From positions 372,001 through 436,000 of the forward strand of contig NZ_QBKI01000001.1 of NCBI RefSeq assembly GCF_003054055.1: a stretch of 64,000 bases of DNA, read 5' to 3'. Position 1 is the first letter of the stretch. Every line of letters starts with the position of its first letter. Below are positions 1 to 9,534 of the stretch, in pieces. The DNA comes from Pontibacter mucosus (lineage in GTDB: Bacteria > Bacteroidota > Bacteroidia > Cytophagales > Hymenobacteraceae). Below the pieces are notes generated by a model. It made no database searches and was not told the origin of the DNA. It saw nothing but the letters and a program-made list of their open reading frames with translations. The position numbers were made by a program, and so were the translations under genes.

Positions 1-94
1 TAAACACCTTTACTAAAAGTATAAGCAACAGTATTCCATCCGCTAGCAGGGCGCCAGCAGTAATAGGGAGAGTATAAGAGAAGAGTTAGGGAAA

Positions 95-125
95 AGAAGA
101 AGGAGGGCACACTACCCTCCTTCTT
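95..125 (-). terminator. Rho-independent terminator after nrdA
   Basis: Stem 97-107 pairs with 115-125 (AAGAAGGAGGG with CCCTCCTTCTT) around a 7-base loop, and the minus strand then reads TTTTCCC. It lies 8 bases past the nrdA stop codon. Bases 1-94 hold no gene that I can support. Confidence 0.8.
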
Positions 126-132
126 TAGTTAT

Positions 133-2517
133 TTACGATCCGCAAGCTTCGCAAGCGTCTGGGTTGTCTAGCGAGCAAGCCATGTCGTTGCGGTTTTGGT
201 CTTGTTGGTTGTAGACCGGCGAAAGGGTTTCGGCGGCTTGTTTCTCTACGGTAAACTTAATGGCGTCTACAGCGGCTTTGGTGCGCAGGTAGTACATACC
301 CGTCTTAAGGCCCTTCTTCCAGGCGTGGAAGTGCATCGAGGTCAGCTTGCCGAAGTTTACGTTCATCACGTGCAGGTTCAGTGACTGGCTCTGGCAGATA
401 TAGGCGCCACGGTCGGCACTCATATCGATAACGGTACGCTGGCTGATTTCCCAAACCGTTTTGTACAGGTCCTTGATGTTCTGCGGGATGTTGGGTATAT
501 CCTGAACAGAACCGTTAGCCGCGATGATATCATTTTTCATCTTATCGTTCCAGATGCCCAGGTTAATCAGGTCGCGCAGCAGGTGCTTATTCACCACCAT
601 AAACTCACCGGACAGTACGCGGCGCAGGTAGATGTTGGAAGTATAAGGCTCAAACGATTCGTTGTTGCCCAGGATCTGCGCGGTAGAGGCGGTAGGCATC
701 GGCGCTACCAACAGTGAGTTGCGCACACCGTGCTTCACCACTTCCTGGCGCAGGCTGTCCCAATCCCAACGGCCGCTCTCCGGTGTTACGCCCCACAGGT
801 CAAACTGGAATTTGCCTTCCGACAGCGGAGAACCCTTGAAGGTCTCGTATGGGCCCTGCTTCTTCGCCAAATCCTTAGAAGCGGTCATGGCCGCAAAGTA
901 GATGGTCTCGAAGATATCCTTGTTCAGTCCGCGTGCCTCCTCGCTCTCGAACGGCATGCGCAGGTGAATAAAGGTATCGGCCAGTCCCTGCACACCCAAG
1001 CCAATCGGACGGTGGCGCAGGTTAGAGTTCTGAGCCTCTGGTACCGGGTAATAGTTGATGTCGATAACCTTGTTCAGGTTAACCGTGGCATGGTAGGTTA
1101 CATCAAACAGCTTCTGGTGGTCGAAGGTCTTGTTGCCATGCTCGTCCTCTTTTACAAAGCGAGGCAGCGCCAGCGAGGCCAGGTTACACACGGCAATCTC
1201 GTCCTTACTGGTGTACTCCATAATCTCGGTGCACAGGTTCGAGCTCTTGATGGTGCCCAGGTTCTGCTGGTTAGACTTGCGGTTGGCGTGGTCTTTATAC
1301 AGCATGTATGGGGTACCGGTCTCGATCTGAGACTCCAGGATATGGAACCACAGGTCCTGCGCTTTCACGGTTTTGCGGGCGCGGCCCTCGCGCTCATACT
1401 TCTCGTAGAGGCGCTCAAAGTCCTTGCCCCAGCACTCGCCCAGGCCCGGTGCTTCGTTCGGGCAGAACAGGCTCCAGTCGCCGTTTTCCTCCACGCGTTT
1501 CATAAACAGGTCTGGCGTCCAGAGGGCGTAGAACAGGTCACGGGCGCGGTTTTCTTCCTTGCCGTGGTTCTTCTTCAGCTCCAGGAAGTCGAAGATGTCG
1601 GCATGCCATGGCTCCAGGTAAATGGCGAAGGCGCCTTTGCGCTTGCCACCGCCCTGGTCCACGTAGCGGGCCGTGTCGTTGAACACCTTCAGCATCGGGA
1701 TGATACCGTTAGAAGTGCCGTTGGTGCCCTTGATGTAAGAACCAGTGGCACGCACGTTGTGGATGCTCAGGCCAATGCCGCCGGCGCTCTGCGAGATCTG
1801 CGCGCACTGCTTCAGGGTATCATAGATGCCCGGAATGCTGTCGTCCTGCATGGTGAGCAGGAAGCATGAGGAGAGCTGCGGCTTCGGTGTACCAGCGTTA
1901 AATAATGTTGGGGTGGCGTGTGTAAACCACTTCTCGGACATGAGGTTATAAGTCTCAATGGCAGATTCGATGTCCTCCTTGTGGATACCCACGGCCACAC
2001 GCATCAACATATGCTGCGGGCGCTCCACAATCTTGCCGTCCAGGCGAAGCAGGTAAGAGCGCTCCAGGGTCTTATACCCGAAGTAGTCGTAGTTGTAGTC
2101 CCGGTCGTAGATGATGGTGGAGTCGAGCAGGGCGGCGTGCTTGCGGATGATCTCATACACATCCTTGGCAATCAGCGAAGCGTTCTCCCCGGTTTTAGGG
2201 TCTGTGTACGTATACAGGCGCTTCATGGTGTTGGAGAACGACTTGCTCGTAACCTTGTGCAGGTTAGAGATCGCAATGCGTGCAGCCAGCACAGCATAGT
2301 CCGGGTGCTTGGTGGTGAGCGAGGCAGCTGTCTCAGCGGCCAGGTTGTCCAGCTCCACGGTGGTCACGCCATCGTAAATGCCGTCAATCACCTTCTTGGC
2401 CACCTCAATCGGCGACACATAGTCCATGTGCAGCCCATAGCATAGCTTCTCGATTCGTGCGGTAATCTTGTCGAATTTGACGGACTCGCGTCTGCCGTCG
2501 CGTTTAACTACTAACAT
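133..2517 (-). CDS. nrdA: Ribonucleoside-diphosphate reductase, alpha subunit (class I)
   Basis: This is the large catalytic subunit that reduces ribonucleotides to deoxyribonucleotides in the cytoplasm. The 794 residues fit the family. An ATP-cone occupies about residues 1-92, so allosteric activity control is likely. Seen motifs are SSCFLL (about 217, first active-site cysteine), NLCTEI (about 430), [10 protein letters not shown] (about 609), the GMYYLR tyrosine pair of the radical path (about 742) and a C-terminal CEACGS pair that would accept electrons from thioredoxin or glutaredoxin. The gene follows nrdB on the same strand after a 368-base gap holding a strong hairpin, so the two may be co-transcribed with partial termination between them. 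Assignment is secure from the motifs. Confidence 0.97.
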   Translation of the reverse strand: MLVVKRDGRRESVKFDKITARIEKLCYGLHMDYVSPIEVAKKVIDGIYDGVTTVELDNLAAETAASLTTKHPDYAVLAARIAISNLHKVTSKSFSNTMKRLYTYTDPKTGENASLIAKDVYEIIRKHAALLDSTIIYDRDYNYDYFGYKTLERSYLLRLDGKIVERPQHMLMRVAVGIHKEDIESAIETYNLMSEKWFTHATPTLFNAGTPKPQLSSCFLLTMQDDSIPGIYDTLKQCAQISQSAGGIGLSIHNVRATGSYIKGTNGTSNGIIPMLKVFNDTARYVDQGGGKRKGAFAIYLEPWHADIFDFLELKKNHGKEENRARDLFYALWTPDLFMKRVEENGDWSLFCPNEAPGLGECWGKDFERLYEKYEREGRARKTVKAQDLWFHILESQIETGTPYMLYKDHANRKSNQQNLGTIKSSNLCTEIMEYTSKDEIAVCNLASLALPRFVKEDEHGNKTFDHQKLFDVTYHATVNLNKVIDINYYPVPEAQNSNLRHRPIGLGVQGLADTFIHLRMPFESEEARGLNKDIFETIYFAAMTASKDLAKKQGPYETFKGSPLSEGKFQFDLWGVTPESGRWDWDSLRQEVVKHGVRNSLLVAPMPTASTAQILGNNESFEPYTSNIYLRRVLSGEFMVVNKHLLRDLINLGIWNDKMKNDIIAANGSVQDIPNIPQNIKDLYKTVWEISQRTVIDMSADRGAYICQSQSLNLHVMNVNFGKLTSMHFHAWKKGLKTGMYYLRTKAAVDAIKFTVEKQAAETLSPVYNQQDQNRNDMACSLDNPDACEACGS

Positions 2518-2814
2518 AGCGTATACAATTAGCGGGTGTCAAATGCCCGGGTGGTTAATAAAATATACTGGTGTATTAAAAGCCGCTGCTGCTGCAGCAG
2601 GTGGTTATACTTTAAAAAGGGTGCACCTCCGGCTATACGCCTATATAGGTATAAGCCGTTGCAGTACAATCAATTATGCGTAAAGCCAAATGCTTTTGCA
2701 ATTATAGGGGATTAAGGCTCCCCTCAAGTGGCGGAAACGCCGCTAAGGTTCCGGTTGCGGTGGTGCGGTCGCCTCTAATGCTTCTACTGCCGCCCGGTAC
2801 TTTGGTAAATAAGG

Positions 2815-2868
2815 TAAGTTTAGGTGGGAAAGAGGAAATAGCTTTCTCCCTTTGGCCACCTAAACTTA
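2815..2868 (-). terminator. Long hairpin between nrdB and nrdA
   Basis: A perfect 13-base inverted repeat (arms 2815-2827 and 2856-2868) encloses a second, weaker G/A-rich stem. It starts 17 bases past the nrdB stop, and the minus strand beyond it is T-rich. It should terminate, attenuate or protect nrdB mRNA relative to nrdA. The rest of the 2518-2885 gap holds GC-rich and CTG-repeat text but no gene that I can support. Confidence 0.75.
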
Positions 2869-2885
2869 CAAAGGTTTATTTAATC

Positions 2886-3845
2886 TTAAAAGTCTTCGTC
2901 CAGGCTAAAAACGTTTTTGTCTTTGTCGCTCAGCACACCAGCTTTCTGGTACTCGCCCACGCGCTTTTCGAAGAAGTTGGTCTTGCCTTGCAGCGAGATC
3001 ATCTCCATAAAATCGAATGGGTTCGTGGAGTTGTAGATCTTGCTGTAGCCCAGCGACACCAGCAGGCGATCGGCCACAAACTCGATGTACTGGCTCATCA
3101 GCTTGGCGTTCATGCCGATCAGGTCCACCGGCAAGGCGTCGGTTACGAACTCCTGCTCAATGCTCACCGCATCGCGGATAATCTCGTGCACGCGCTCCTG
3201 TGGCAGCTTGTTCTGCAGCATAGAGTAGAGCAGGCAGGCAAAGTCGCAGTGCAGGCCTTCGTCTCTGGAGATGAGTTCGTTGGAGAAGGTCAGGCCTGGC
3301 ATGAGGCCGCGCTTCTTCATCCAGAAGATGGAGCAGAACGAGCCGGAGAAGAAAATACCCTCCACGGCAGCAAAGGCAACCAGACGCTCGGTAAAGTTTT
3401 CGCTCTCGATCCAGCGCAGCGCCCACTCCCCTTTTTTCTTCACGGCAGGCACGTTCTCCAGCGCGTTGAACAGGAAGTCCTTCTCGCTTTGCTTCTTTAT
3501 ATAAGTGTCAATAAGCAGCGAGTATGTTTCGGCGTGGATGTTCTCCATCATGATCTGGAAACCATAGAAGCAGCGTGCCTCCGGTATCTGCACTTCGTTC
3601 ATGAAGTTGATAGCCAGGTTCTCGTTCACGATGCCATCAGAGGCTGCAAAGAACGCCAGCACGTGGCTGATGAAATGGCGCTCGCCATCGTTAAGGCCTT
3701 CCCAATCCTTCAGATCTTGGCCCAGATCAATCTCCTCGGCTGTCCAGAAACTGGCCTCCGCCTTCTTATACATCTGCCACACCTCATCATGCTGTATTGG
3801 GAACAGTACAAAGCGGTTTGGGTTCTCTTTCAGTATTGGCTCCAT
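2886..3845 (-). CDS. nrdB: Ribonucleoside-diphosphate reductase, beta subunit (class I)
   Basis: This small subunit makes the radical used by NrdA. Its 319 residues fit the compact form close to eukaryotic R2. EARCFYGFQ (about 90) contains the presumed radical tyrosine and an iron-ligand glutamate, followed by ENIHAE with more ligands; a second ligand group is RDEGLHCDF (about 200). The acidic and aromatic tail NVFSLDEDF is the typical NrdA-docking tail. It is the first gene of the nrdB-nrdA pair and faces rplU across the DnaA-box region. The tyrosine is present, which suggests an Fe-type class Ia enzyme, but the metal cannot be proved from sequence. Confidence 0.96.
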   Translation of the reverse strand: MEPILKENPNRFVLFPIQHDEVWQMYKKAEASFWTAEEIDLGQDLKDWEGLNDGERHFISHVLAFFAASDGIVNENLAINFMNEVQIPEARCFYGFQIMMENIHAETYSLLIDTYIKKQSEKDFLFNALENVPAVKKKGEWALRWIESENFTERLVAFAAVEGIFFSGSFCSIFWMKKRGLMPGLTFSNELISRDEGLHCDFACLLYSMLQNKLPQERVHEIIRDAVSIEQEFVTDALPVDLIGMNAKLMSQYIEFVADRLLVSLGYSKIYNSTNPFDFMEMISLQGKTNFFEKRVGEYQKAGVLSDKDKNVFSLDEDF

Positions 3846-3876
3846 AATCTTTTAAATAAGTGTTTTATTGATTGAA

Positions 3877-3910
3877 GGGGTAAGCTAGCTTTTAGCTTAG
3901 AAAACACCCC
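3877..3910 (-). promoter_or_regulatory. Structured 5' leader of nrdB
   Basis: Nested inverted repeats lie 32-65 bases upstream of the nrdB start: TAAGCTA (3881-3887) with TAGCTTA (3893-3899), inside GGGGT (3877-3881) with ACCCC (3906-3910). A further GGGAG...CTTCCC pairing lies near 3930-3950. I do not recognise a known riboswitch. It could be a protein-binding leader or an mRNA stabiliser. Confidence 0.4.
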
Positions 3911-3966
3911 GTTAAAATTCTGGCTAAGCCGGGAAGCCGGTCGACTCCCGTGTAATATCCTGACTT

Positions 3967-3974
3967 CAAATATA
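3967..3974 (-). promoter_or_regulatory. Candidate Bacteroidota -7 box for nrdB
   Basis: CAAATATA on the plus strand reads TATATTTG on the minus strand, a perfect TAnnTTTG box. It would start the RNA about 115 bases before nrdB and include the leader hairpins. No clear -33 TTG was found at the right distance. Confidence 0.5.
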
Positions 3975-4013
3975 TAGAAATGAACTTGATTTGCGGGGCG
4001 AAAGTTGTTCAAT

Positions 4014-4379
4014 TTATGCACAACCCTCTACAGCGCTGCAAAGGCCGTTTTTAAGTGTAACCAACATGGTTATCCACATTCATTTCAACATATATATATT
4101 ATCGATGATATTAGTATAGGTAAATATCATGCGGGCAGGATACAAATGCATGCTGCGTTGGCTCATTTGCCTGTGTAAATATGGTGAAACGAGTGTAAAG
4201 ACGCATGTTAAGTTTTTACATAATAAGGAGTGGCGCTATAGATGTACGGTTGCTCTCAGCTGCATTGTGGAAAAGTGTAAAAGCGGGATTATGCGTTAAG
4301 CGACTGAGGTAAAACTGTTTATGCGAATACTTGGAGAAGCGCATAGTTCTATATGTGGATATGCACATGCTTTTCCACA
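4014..4379. other. DnaA-box cluster; candidate replication origin
   Basis: Perfect TTATNCACA boxes occur at 4014-4022 (TTATGCACA) and 4070-4078 (TTATCCACA). Near matches are the reverse of TTTTCCACA at 4266-4274, the reverse of ATATCCACA at 4354-4362, ATATGCACA at 4359-4367 and TTTTCCACA at 4371-4379; the last three nearly overlap. An AT-rich stretch at about 4085-4130 could unwind. The gap 3846-4492 has no gene, and its neighbours nrdBA and rplU-rpmA are transcribed away from it. An origin fits, but so does DnaA control of nrd transcription, which is known in E. coli. Confidence 0.5.
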
Positions 4380-4427
4380 TACCTGGGTAAGGCAAGTATA
4401 ACGGGGAACAATTTGTTATACAAGCCA

Positions 4428-4458
4428 TTGCAAATATCAAAATGAAGCCGTACTTTTG
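4428..4458 (+). promoter_or_regulatory. Promoter of rplU-rpmA
   Basis: TACTTTTG at 4451-4458 is a perfect TAnnTTTG -7 box, and TTG at 4428-4430 sits at the expected -33 distance. This places the transcript start near 4465, about 30 bases before rplU. Confidence 0.7.
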
Positions 4459-4492
4459 CGGACTAAATATTTTTAAACATACATTGAAGCTG

Positions 4493-4801
4493 ATGTACGC
4501 AATTGTAGAAATCGCAGGTCAACAGACCAAGGTAGAGAGCGGTAAGTTCATCTACGCTAACAAGCTTTCCGGCAATGAGGGTGACGCCGTAGAGTTCACC
4601 AATGTTCTTCTAACTGACGACAACGGCACAATCACCGTTGGTGCTCCTTTCGTGGACGGTATCAAAGTTACCGGCAAAATCCTGGGTGAGGCCAAAGGCG
4701 ACAAGGTATTTGTTTTCAAGAAGAAGCGTAGAAAAGGGTATAAGAAGTCTCGCGGTCACCGCCAGCAGTATACCAAAGTTCTTATCGAAAGCATTGGTTA
4801 A
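4493..4801 (+). CDS. rplU: 50S ribosomal protein L21 (bL21)
   Basis: This 102-residue protein binds 23S rRNA in the large subunit. It begins MYAIVEIAGQQTKV, the conserved L21 opening, and has the basic stretch KKKRRKGYKKSRGHRQ about 72-88 with a typical end. An open frame extends upstream to 4442, but those residues do not look like L21 and would overlap the promoter box, so ATG 4493 is chosen. rpmA follows after 70 bases, the usual rplU-rpmA pair. Confidence 0.97.
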   Translation: MYAIVEIAGQQTKVESGKFIYANKLSGNEGDAVEFTNVLLTDDNGTITVGAPFVDGIKVTGKILGEAKGDKVFVFKKKRRKGYKKSRGHRQQYTKVLIESIG

Positions 4802-4871
4802 GTAGTAAGAAGAAATTAATCGTAGAACCTTTTGGGATAGGTAACTAACCCAATTAAATAGTTAAAAGAAA

Positions 4872-5141
4872 ATGGCACACAAAAAAGGCGTTGGTAGTTC
4901 CAATAACGGCCGCGAGTCGCACTCTAAACGACTGGGTGTTAAGATTTACGGTGGCCAGGAGATTATTGCTGGTAACATCATTGTAAGACAAAGAGGTACT
5001 GCTCACCACCCAGGCAAAAACGTGGGTATAGGCAAAGACCATACGTTGTTTGCATTGGTTGACGGCGTTGTAGAATTCAGAAAGAGCGTGAAAAACCGTT
5101 CTTACGTTTCTGTAATTCCTAAAGTAGAGGCAGAAGCTTAG
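4872..5141 (+). CDS. rpmA: 50S ribosomal protein L27 (bL27)
   Basis: This 89-residue L27 has the canonical [16 protein letters not shown] start, whose tail reaches the peptidyl-transferase centre, followed by [10 protein letters not shown] and [21 protein letters not shown]. There is no N-terminal extension needing cleavage, unlike in Firmicutes. It is second in the rplU-rpmA operon and is followed at once by a strong terminator. Confidence 0.98.
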   Translation: MAHKKGVGSSNNGRESHSKRLGVKIYGGQEIIAGNIIVRQRGTAHHPGKNVGIGKDHTLFALVDGVVEFRKSVKNRSYVSVIPKVEAEA

Positions 5142-5162
5142 TTTTAAGCCTTGCTGATAGAT

Positions 5163-5197
5163 AAAAAAAGGGATGCCATGCCGGCGTCCCTTTTTTT
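5163..5197 (+). terminator. Terminator after rpmA
   Basis: The stem AAAAAAAGGGA...TCCCTTTTTTT starts 22 bases after the rpmA stop and ends in a T run. Because both arms are A/T-tailed it could act in both directions. Confidence 0.9.
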
Positions 5198-5250
5198 ATT
5201 AAATTTAAAGAAACAGCAACCATCAAAAATCACTGGCGTATAAGAAGACA

Positions 5251-5311
5251 AAGAGGTTATAGTTAAAAAATTAAACCTCTTCTAGAAAAGGGATGCATTA
5301 GCGTCCCTTTT
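5251..5311 (+). terminator. Second and third hairpins after rpmA
   Basis: AAGAGGTT (5251-5258) pairs with AACCTCTT (5274-5281). A following hairpin, AAAAGGGA...TCCCTTTT at 5286-5311, nearly repeats the terminator 120 bases upstream. These are probably back-up terminators shielding metH from read-through. Confidence 0.6.
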
Positions 5312-5386
5312 CGCATTTTAAGGCTGCTCGTATACAAAGTATGCCCCTGCAGGCGCAACAAAACTTTATTTTCTGCGGATAACCTG

Positions 5387-5394
5387 TATATTTG
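5387..5394 (+). promoter_or_regulatory. -7 box of the metH transcript
   Basis: TATATTTG is a perfect TAnnTTTG box. A start about 7 bases downstream falls exactly at the 5' edge of the SAM riboswitch. A T-rich stretch near 5365 may serve as the -33 region. Confidence 0.7.
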
Positions 5395-5400
5395 CATTCT

Positions 5401-5501
5401 CTTATCAAGAAAGACTGAGGGATAGGGCCCGACGACGTCTTAGCAACCATGTATAAAGCTTGGTGCTAACTCCCTCCTGGCGCATTGCCAGGGAAGATAA
5501 G
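5401..5501 (+). ncRNA. SAM-I (S-box) riboswitch upstream of metH
   Basis: The S-box landmarks appear in order: 5' P1 strand CTTATC (5401-5406), AAGA...GAGGGA, GGCCCGACGA, GCAACC, GGTGCTAACTCC, and 3' P1 strand GATAAG (5496-5501). This aptamer binds S-adenosylmethionine. It precedes methionine synthase, which fits feedback control of methionine supply. Confidence 0.93.
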
Positions 5502-5516
5502 ATTGCTCCTGCCTTA

Positions 5517-5569
5517 GGTGTCCTTCTTGATAAGTTATGCGAGAGACTTATACAGAGAAGGGGAACACC
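5517..5569 (+). promoter_or_regulatory. Expression-platform hairpin of the SAM riboswitch
   Basis: GGTGTCCTTCT (5517-5527) pairs with AGAAGG (5556-5561) and ACACC (5565-5569), with an inner stem ATAAGT/ACTTAT. It ends 4 bases before the metH ATG and lacks a U tract, so control is probably at translation. The word GATAAG recurs at 5529-5534, identical to the 3' P1 strand, so the two copies could compete for CTTATC. Confidence 0.55.
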
Positions 5570-5573
5570 AGCC

Positions 5574-8500
5574 ATGACCAAAACACATCCGATTTATACT
5601 TTGCTGCAGGAGCGCGTGCTCGTGCTCGATGGCGCCATGGGCACCATGATTCAGCGTTACCAGCTTACCGAGGCCGATTTCCGTGGCGAGCGCTTTAAAG
5701 ATCACCCATCCGACCTGAAAGGCAATAACGACTTGCTTTCCATCACCCGCCCGGATGTAATCAAAGCCATTCATACCGAGTACCTGGAGGCTGGCGCCGA
5801 TATTATCGAAACCAACACCTTCAGCGGCACGAGCATTGCTATGGCCGATTATAAACTGGAACACCTGGTGTACGAGCTTAACTACGAGTCGGCCAGGATT
5901 GCGCGGGAGGCGGCAGATGAGGCGGAGGCCAAAGACCCAGCCCACAAGCGTTTCGTGGCCGGCGCCATCGGTCCCACGAACCGCACGGCCTCCCTTTCCC
6001 CGGATGTGAACAACCCCGGCTATCGCGCCATCACCTTCGACCAACTGGTGGAAGCCTACTACGAGCAGGTGCGCGGCCTGGTAGAGGGCGGTGCGGATAT
6101 ACTGTTAGTGGAAACGGTGTTCGATACACTCAACTGCAAGGCGGCCCTTTTTGCCATTCAGGAGTTTGTGAACAACGGCGGCAAAGAACTGCCCATCATG
6201 GTATCCGGAACTATTACTGATGCCAGTGGCCGTACGTTATCAGGCCAAACCGTGGAGGCTTTCTGGAACTCCATCTCGCATGCGCCTATACTTAGCGTGG
6301 GCTTTAACTGCGCCCTGGGCGCCCGGCAGCTGAAGACGCACATCCAGGAGCTTTCGCGCATCTCTGACTGCTACATCAGCGCCTACCCGAACGCTGGTTT
6401 ACCAAACGCTTTCGGCGGCTACGACGAGACGGCCCAGCAAATGGGGGCTATCGTGGAGGAGTACCTGAAGGAAGGACTGGTAAACATACTGGGTGGTTGC
6501 TGCGGCACCACGCCCGCGCACGTTAAGGTTATTGCAGAGCTAGTGCGCAAGTATAAACCACACGCTCCCTCCCCGGTTGCCCCTCTCCCACGCTACAGCG
6601 GCCTCGAGCCCCTCACCATCACCTCCGATACGCTTTTCGTGAACGTAGGCGAGCGCACCAACGTGACCGGCTCCAAGATGTTTGCCCGCCTGATTGTGAA
6701 TGGCCAGTTCGAAGAGGCGCTTGCCGTTGCTCGTCAGCAGGTAGAAGGCGGCGCGCAGATCATCGACGTGAACATGGACGAAGGCATGCTTGACTCGGAG
6801 CAGGCCATGACCAACTTCCTAAACCTGATTGCCTCCGAGCCTGATATCGCCAAGCTGCCGATCATGATCGACTCCTCGAAGTGGAGCGTGATTGAGGCCG
6901 GACTCAAGTGTGTGCAGGGAAAAAGTATAGTGAACTCCATCAGCCTGAAAGAAGGCGAGGAAGCCTTTAAGACGCTTGCGAGGAAAGTACGCCAGTATGG
7001 TGCCGCCGTGGTGGTGATGGCGTTTGACGAAACAGGCCAGGCCGATACGCTGGAACGCAGAAAAGAGATCTGCGAACGTTCCTACCGCATCCTGGTAGAC
7101 GAGGTGGGCTTCCCGCCGCAGGACATCATCTTCGACCCGAACATCCTGGCTATTGCCACCGGCATAGAAGAGCACAACAACTACGCGGTAGATTACATTG
7201 AGGTAGTGAAATGGATAAAGGCCAACCTGCCGCACGCGCAGGTCAGTGGCGGGGTGAGCAACTTGTCCTTCTCCTTCCGCGGCAACGATGTGGTGCGCGA
7301 GGCGATGCATACCGTGTTTTTATACTATGCCGTGCAGGCGGGTATGGACATGGGCATCGTGAACGCGGGTATGTTGGGCGTGTACAGCGAAATCCCGGTG
7401 GAGCTGCGCGACCTGATAGAGGATGTGATCTTTAACCGCCACCCGGATGCCACCGAGAAACTGGTAACTTACGCTGAAACCGTAAAAGGCAAAGGCAAAG
7501 CAGCCACAGCAGCCGATACTGCCTGGCGCGAGGCTCCGGTAGAAGCACGACTGGAGCATGCGCTGGTGAAAGGCATTGTTGATTTCATTGAAGAAGACAC
7601 CGAGGAGGCCCGTCAGAAGGCAACTAAAACGCTGGACGTAATTGAGGGGCCGCTGATGGCAGGCATGGGTGTAGTAGGTGATTTATTCGGTGCCGGCAAG
7701 ATGTTTTTGCCGCAGGTAGTAAAGAGCGCCCGCGTGATGAAGAAGTCAGTGGCTTACCTGTTGCCGTTCATGGAGAAGGAGAAGCTCGCTTCCGATACAT
7801 CCAAGTCCACGGCGGGTACTATTCTGATGGCCACCGTGAAAGGCGACGTGCACGACATTGGTAAAAACATCGTGGGCGTGGTGCTGGCCTGCAACAACTA
7901 CGAGGTGATAGATTTGGGCGTGATGGTGCCGCTGGATAAGATCCTGTCAGAGGCCGAGGCGCACAAGGTGGATATCATCGGCCTGAGCGGCCTGATCACG
8001 CCGTCGCTGGACGAGATGGTATACGTGGCGCAGGAAATGGAACGCCGCGGCATGAAGATTCCGCTGCTGATTGGGGGCGCCACCACTTCCAGGGTGCATA
8101 CCGCCGTAAAGATTGCGCCGCAGTATAGCGGGCCGGTTATACACGTGCACGATGCCTCCAGAAGCGTAACGGTGGTCAGCAGCCTGCTGAGCAGCGAGCG
8201 CGATAGCTACATTGCCGAAATAAAGGCAGAGTATGAGAAGCTGCGCGCAGACCACCTGGGCCGCACCAAAGACCGCGCTTTTGCCACGATAGAAGAAGCC
8301 CGCGCCAACAAGTATAAAGTGGATTGGAACGCTACGAAGCCAACCAAGCCAAGCTTTATCGGCAAGAAAGTATACCACAACTTCCCGCTCGCAGAGATTG
8401 TGCCCTACATCGACTGGACGCCGTTCTTCCATACCTGGGAGCTGAAGCGCCAGTATCCACGGATTTTGAGCGATCCGGAGTTGGGCACCGAGGCAACAAA

Positions 8501-9293
8501 GCTGTTTAATGATGCACAGCAAATGCTGCAGGAAATCGTGGACAAGCAGTTGCTGGAAGCGCGCGCGATAGTGGGTTTCTATCCTGCCAACGTGGCGGCC
8601 GACGACACAATTGAAGTATACGCCGATGATTCACGTGGAAACGTGCTGACCGAATTCCATACCTTGCGGCAGCAGGGCAAGAAGGGCGCGAACGTGCCAA
8701 ACCTGGCCTTCTCTGATTTTGTAGCGCCAAAGGAAACCGGCGTTCAGGATTATATTGGTGGCTTTGTGGTGTCGGCGGGGTTTGGCATTGAGAAGTTGCT
8801 GGAAAAGTATGAAGCCGAGCACGACGACTATAAATCCATCATGGTAAAAGCCCTGGCCGACAGGCTGGCAGAGGCCTTTGCCGAACTGATGCACGCCAAG
8901 GTTAGGAAAGAGTTGTGGGGCTACGCACCGGAGGAAGACCTGACCAACGAAGACCTGATTAAAGAGCAGTATAAAGGCATCCGGCCGGCACCAGGTTACC
9001 CGGGCTGCCCGGATCATACCGAAAAAATCACGCTGTTTAACCTGCTGGATGCAGAAAGGGAGTCGGGGATTATACTTACCGAGAACCTGGCCATGTACCC
9101 GGCGGCATCGGTGAGTGGTTTATACTTCTCGCATCCGGAGTCTAAGTACTTTGGGCTTGGAAAGATTGGCGAAGACCAGGTAGCCGACATCGCGCAGCGC
9201 AAAGGCATGACCAAAGAGGAGCTGGAGCGCTGGCTCTCGCCAAACCTCAACTACGAGCCAAAGCCGGTTAACCTCACCCCGGCCCTCTCCTAA
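5574..9293 (+). CDS. metH: Cobalamin-dependent methionine synthase
   Basis: It transfers the methyl group of 5-methyltetrahydrofolate to homocysteine through cobalamin. The 1239 residues carry all four modules: homocysteine-binding (1 to about 330, with zinc cysteines in GGCCGTTP near 307), pterin-binding (about 355-620), cobalamin-binding (about 650-880, DVHDIGKN near 758 with the cobalt-ligand histidine) and the SAM-dependent reactivation domain (about 900-1239). The frame is open back to a TTG at 5460, but that lies inside the riboswitch; ATG 5574 gives the normal [20 protein letters not shown] start. metF, which makes its methyl donor, follows 241 bases downstream. Confidence 0.97.
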   Translation: MTKTHPIYTLLQERVLVLDGAMGTMIQRYQLTEADFRGERFKDHPSDLKGNNDLLSITRPDVIKAIHTEYLEAGADIIETNTFSGTSIAMADYKLEHLVYELNYESARIAREAADEAEAKDPAHKRFVAGAIGPTNRTASLSPDVNNPGYRAITFDQLVEAYYEQVRGLVEGGADILLVETVFDTLNCKAALFAIQEFVNNGGKELPIMVSGTITDASGRTLSGQTVEAFWNSISHAPILSVGFNCALGARQLKTHIQELSRISDCYISAYPNAGLPNAFGGYDETAQQMGAIVEEYLKEGLVNILGGCCGTTPAHVKVIAELVRKYKPHAPSPVAPLPRYSGLEPLTITSDTLFVNVGERTNVTGSKMFARLIVNGQFEEALAVARQQVEGGAQIIDVNMDEGMLDSEQAMTNFLNLIASEPDIAKLPIMIDSSKWSVIEAGLKCVQGKSIVNSISLKEGEEAFKTLARKVRQYGAAVVVMAFDETGQADTLERRKEICERSYRILVDEVGFPPQDIIFDPNILAIATGIEEHNNYAVDYIEVVKWIKANLPHAQVSGGVSNLSFSFRGNDVVREAMHTVFLYYAVQAGMDMGIVNAGMLGVYSEIPVELRDLIEDVIFNRHPDATEKLVTYAETVKGKGKAATAADTAWREAPVEARLEHALVKGIVDFIEEDTEEARQKATKTLDVIEGPLMAGMGVVGDLFGAGKMFLPQVVKSARVMKKSVAYLLPFMEKEKLASDTSKSTAGTILMATVKGDVHDIGKNIVGVVLACNNYEVIDLGVMVPLDKILSEAEAHKVDIIGLSGLITPSLDEMVYVAQEMERRGMKIPLLIGGATTSRVHTAVKIAPQYSGPVIHVHDASRSVTVVSSLLSSERDSYIAEIKAEYEKLRADHLGRTKDRAFATIEEARANKYKVDWNATKPTKPSFIGKKVYHNFPLAEIVPYIDWTPFFHTWELKRQYPRILSDPELGTEATKLFNDAQQMLQEIVDKQLLEARAIVGFYPANVAADDTIEVYADDSRGNVLTEFHTLRQQGKKGANVPNLAFSDFVAPKETGVQDYIGGFVVSAGFGIEKLLEKYEAEHDDYKSIMVKALADRLAEAFAELMHAKVRKELWGYAPEEDLTNEDLIKEQYKGIRPAPGYPGCPDHTEKITLFNLLDAERESGIILTENLAMYPAASVSGLYFSHPESKYFGLGKIGEDQVADIAQRKGMTKEELERWLSPNLNYEPKPVNLTPALS

Positions 9294-9329
9294 AAACAGG
9301 AGAGGGAGCTTACACTAACCCTTTTCTTT

Positions 9330-9490
9330 TGTCATCCTGAAAGGATCTTGCGGGAAGGGAGGTTAAGCAGAAGCCATGAAGCTTGTACGGTTGCTAAAGT
9401 AGTAACAAGTTTCCTTCCTTAGACTAATGAGAACGTGAGTTCGAAGGTAGCAAGAGTAGCTCTGAGGGGTTAGGGGTGGTTGGACCCGGT
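9330..9490 (+). repeat. Mosaic of two intergenic repeat families
   Basis: TGTCATCCTGAAAGGATCTT at 9330-9349 matches a word also seen, in inverted pairs, at 57979-58052. At 9428-9490 the text GAGAACGTGAGTTCGAAGG...GGGGTTAGGGGTGGTTGGACCC matches parts of the long repeat at 53747-54210. Both fill most of the metH-metF gap. No coding sense is visible. Confidence 0.6.
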
Positions 9491-9534
9491 AAAACCAACA
9501 AGTCAAAAGTTAGGCAATTTAATATCGACATAAC

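Noticed and set aside
730..1869. Long plus-strand open frame of 379 codons opposite nrdA
   Set aside because: It is the shadow of the strongly conserved nrdA gene; composition is biased to Val/Leu/Gln, with no domain and no promoter.
2676..3875. Plus-strand open frame of 399 codons opposite nrdB
   Set aside because: Antisense shadow of nrdB, which is a clear ribonucleotide reductase; no start signal or family resemblance.
5460..5573. N-terminal extension of metH from TTG 5460
   Set aside because: The extension lies inside the SAM riboswitch and its platform hairpin; MetH normally starts near ATG 5574.
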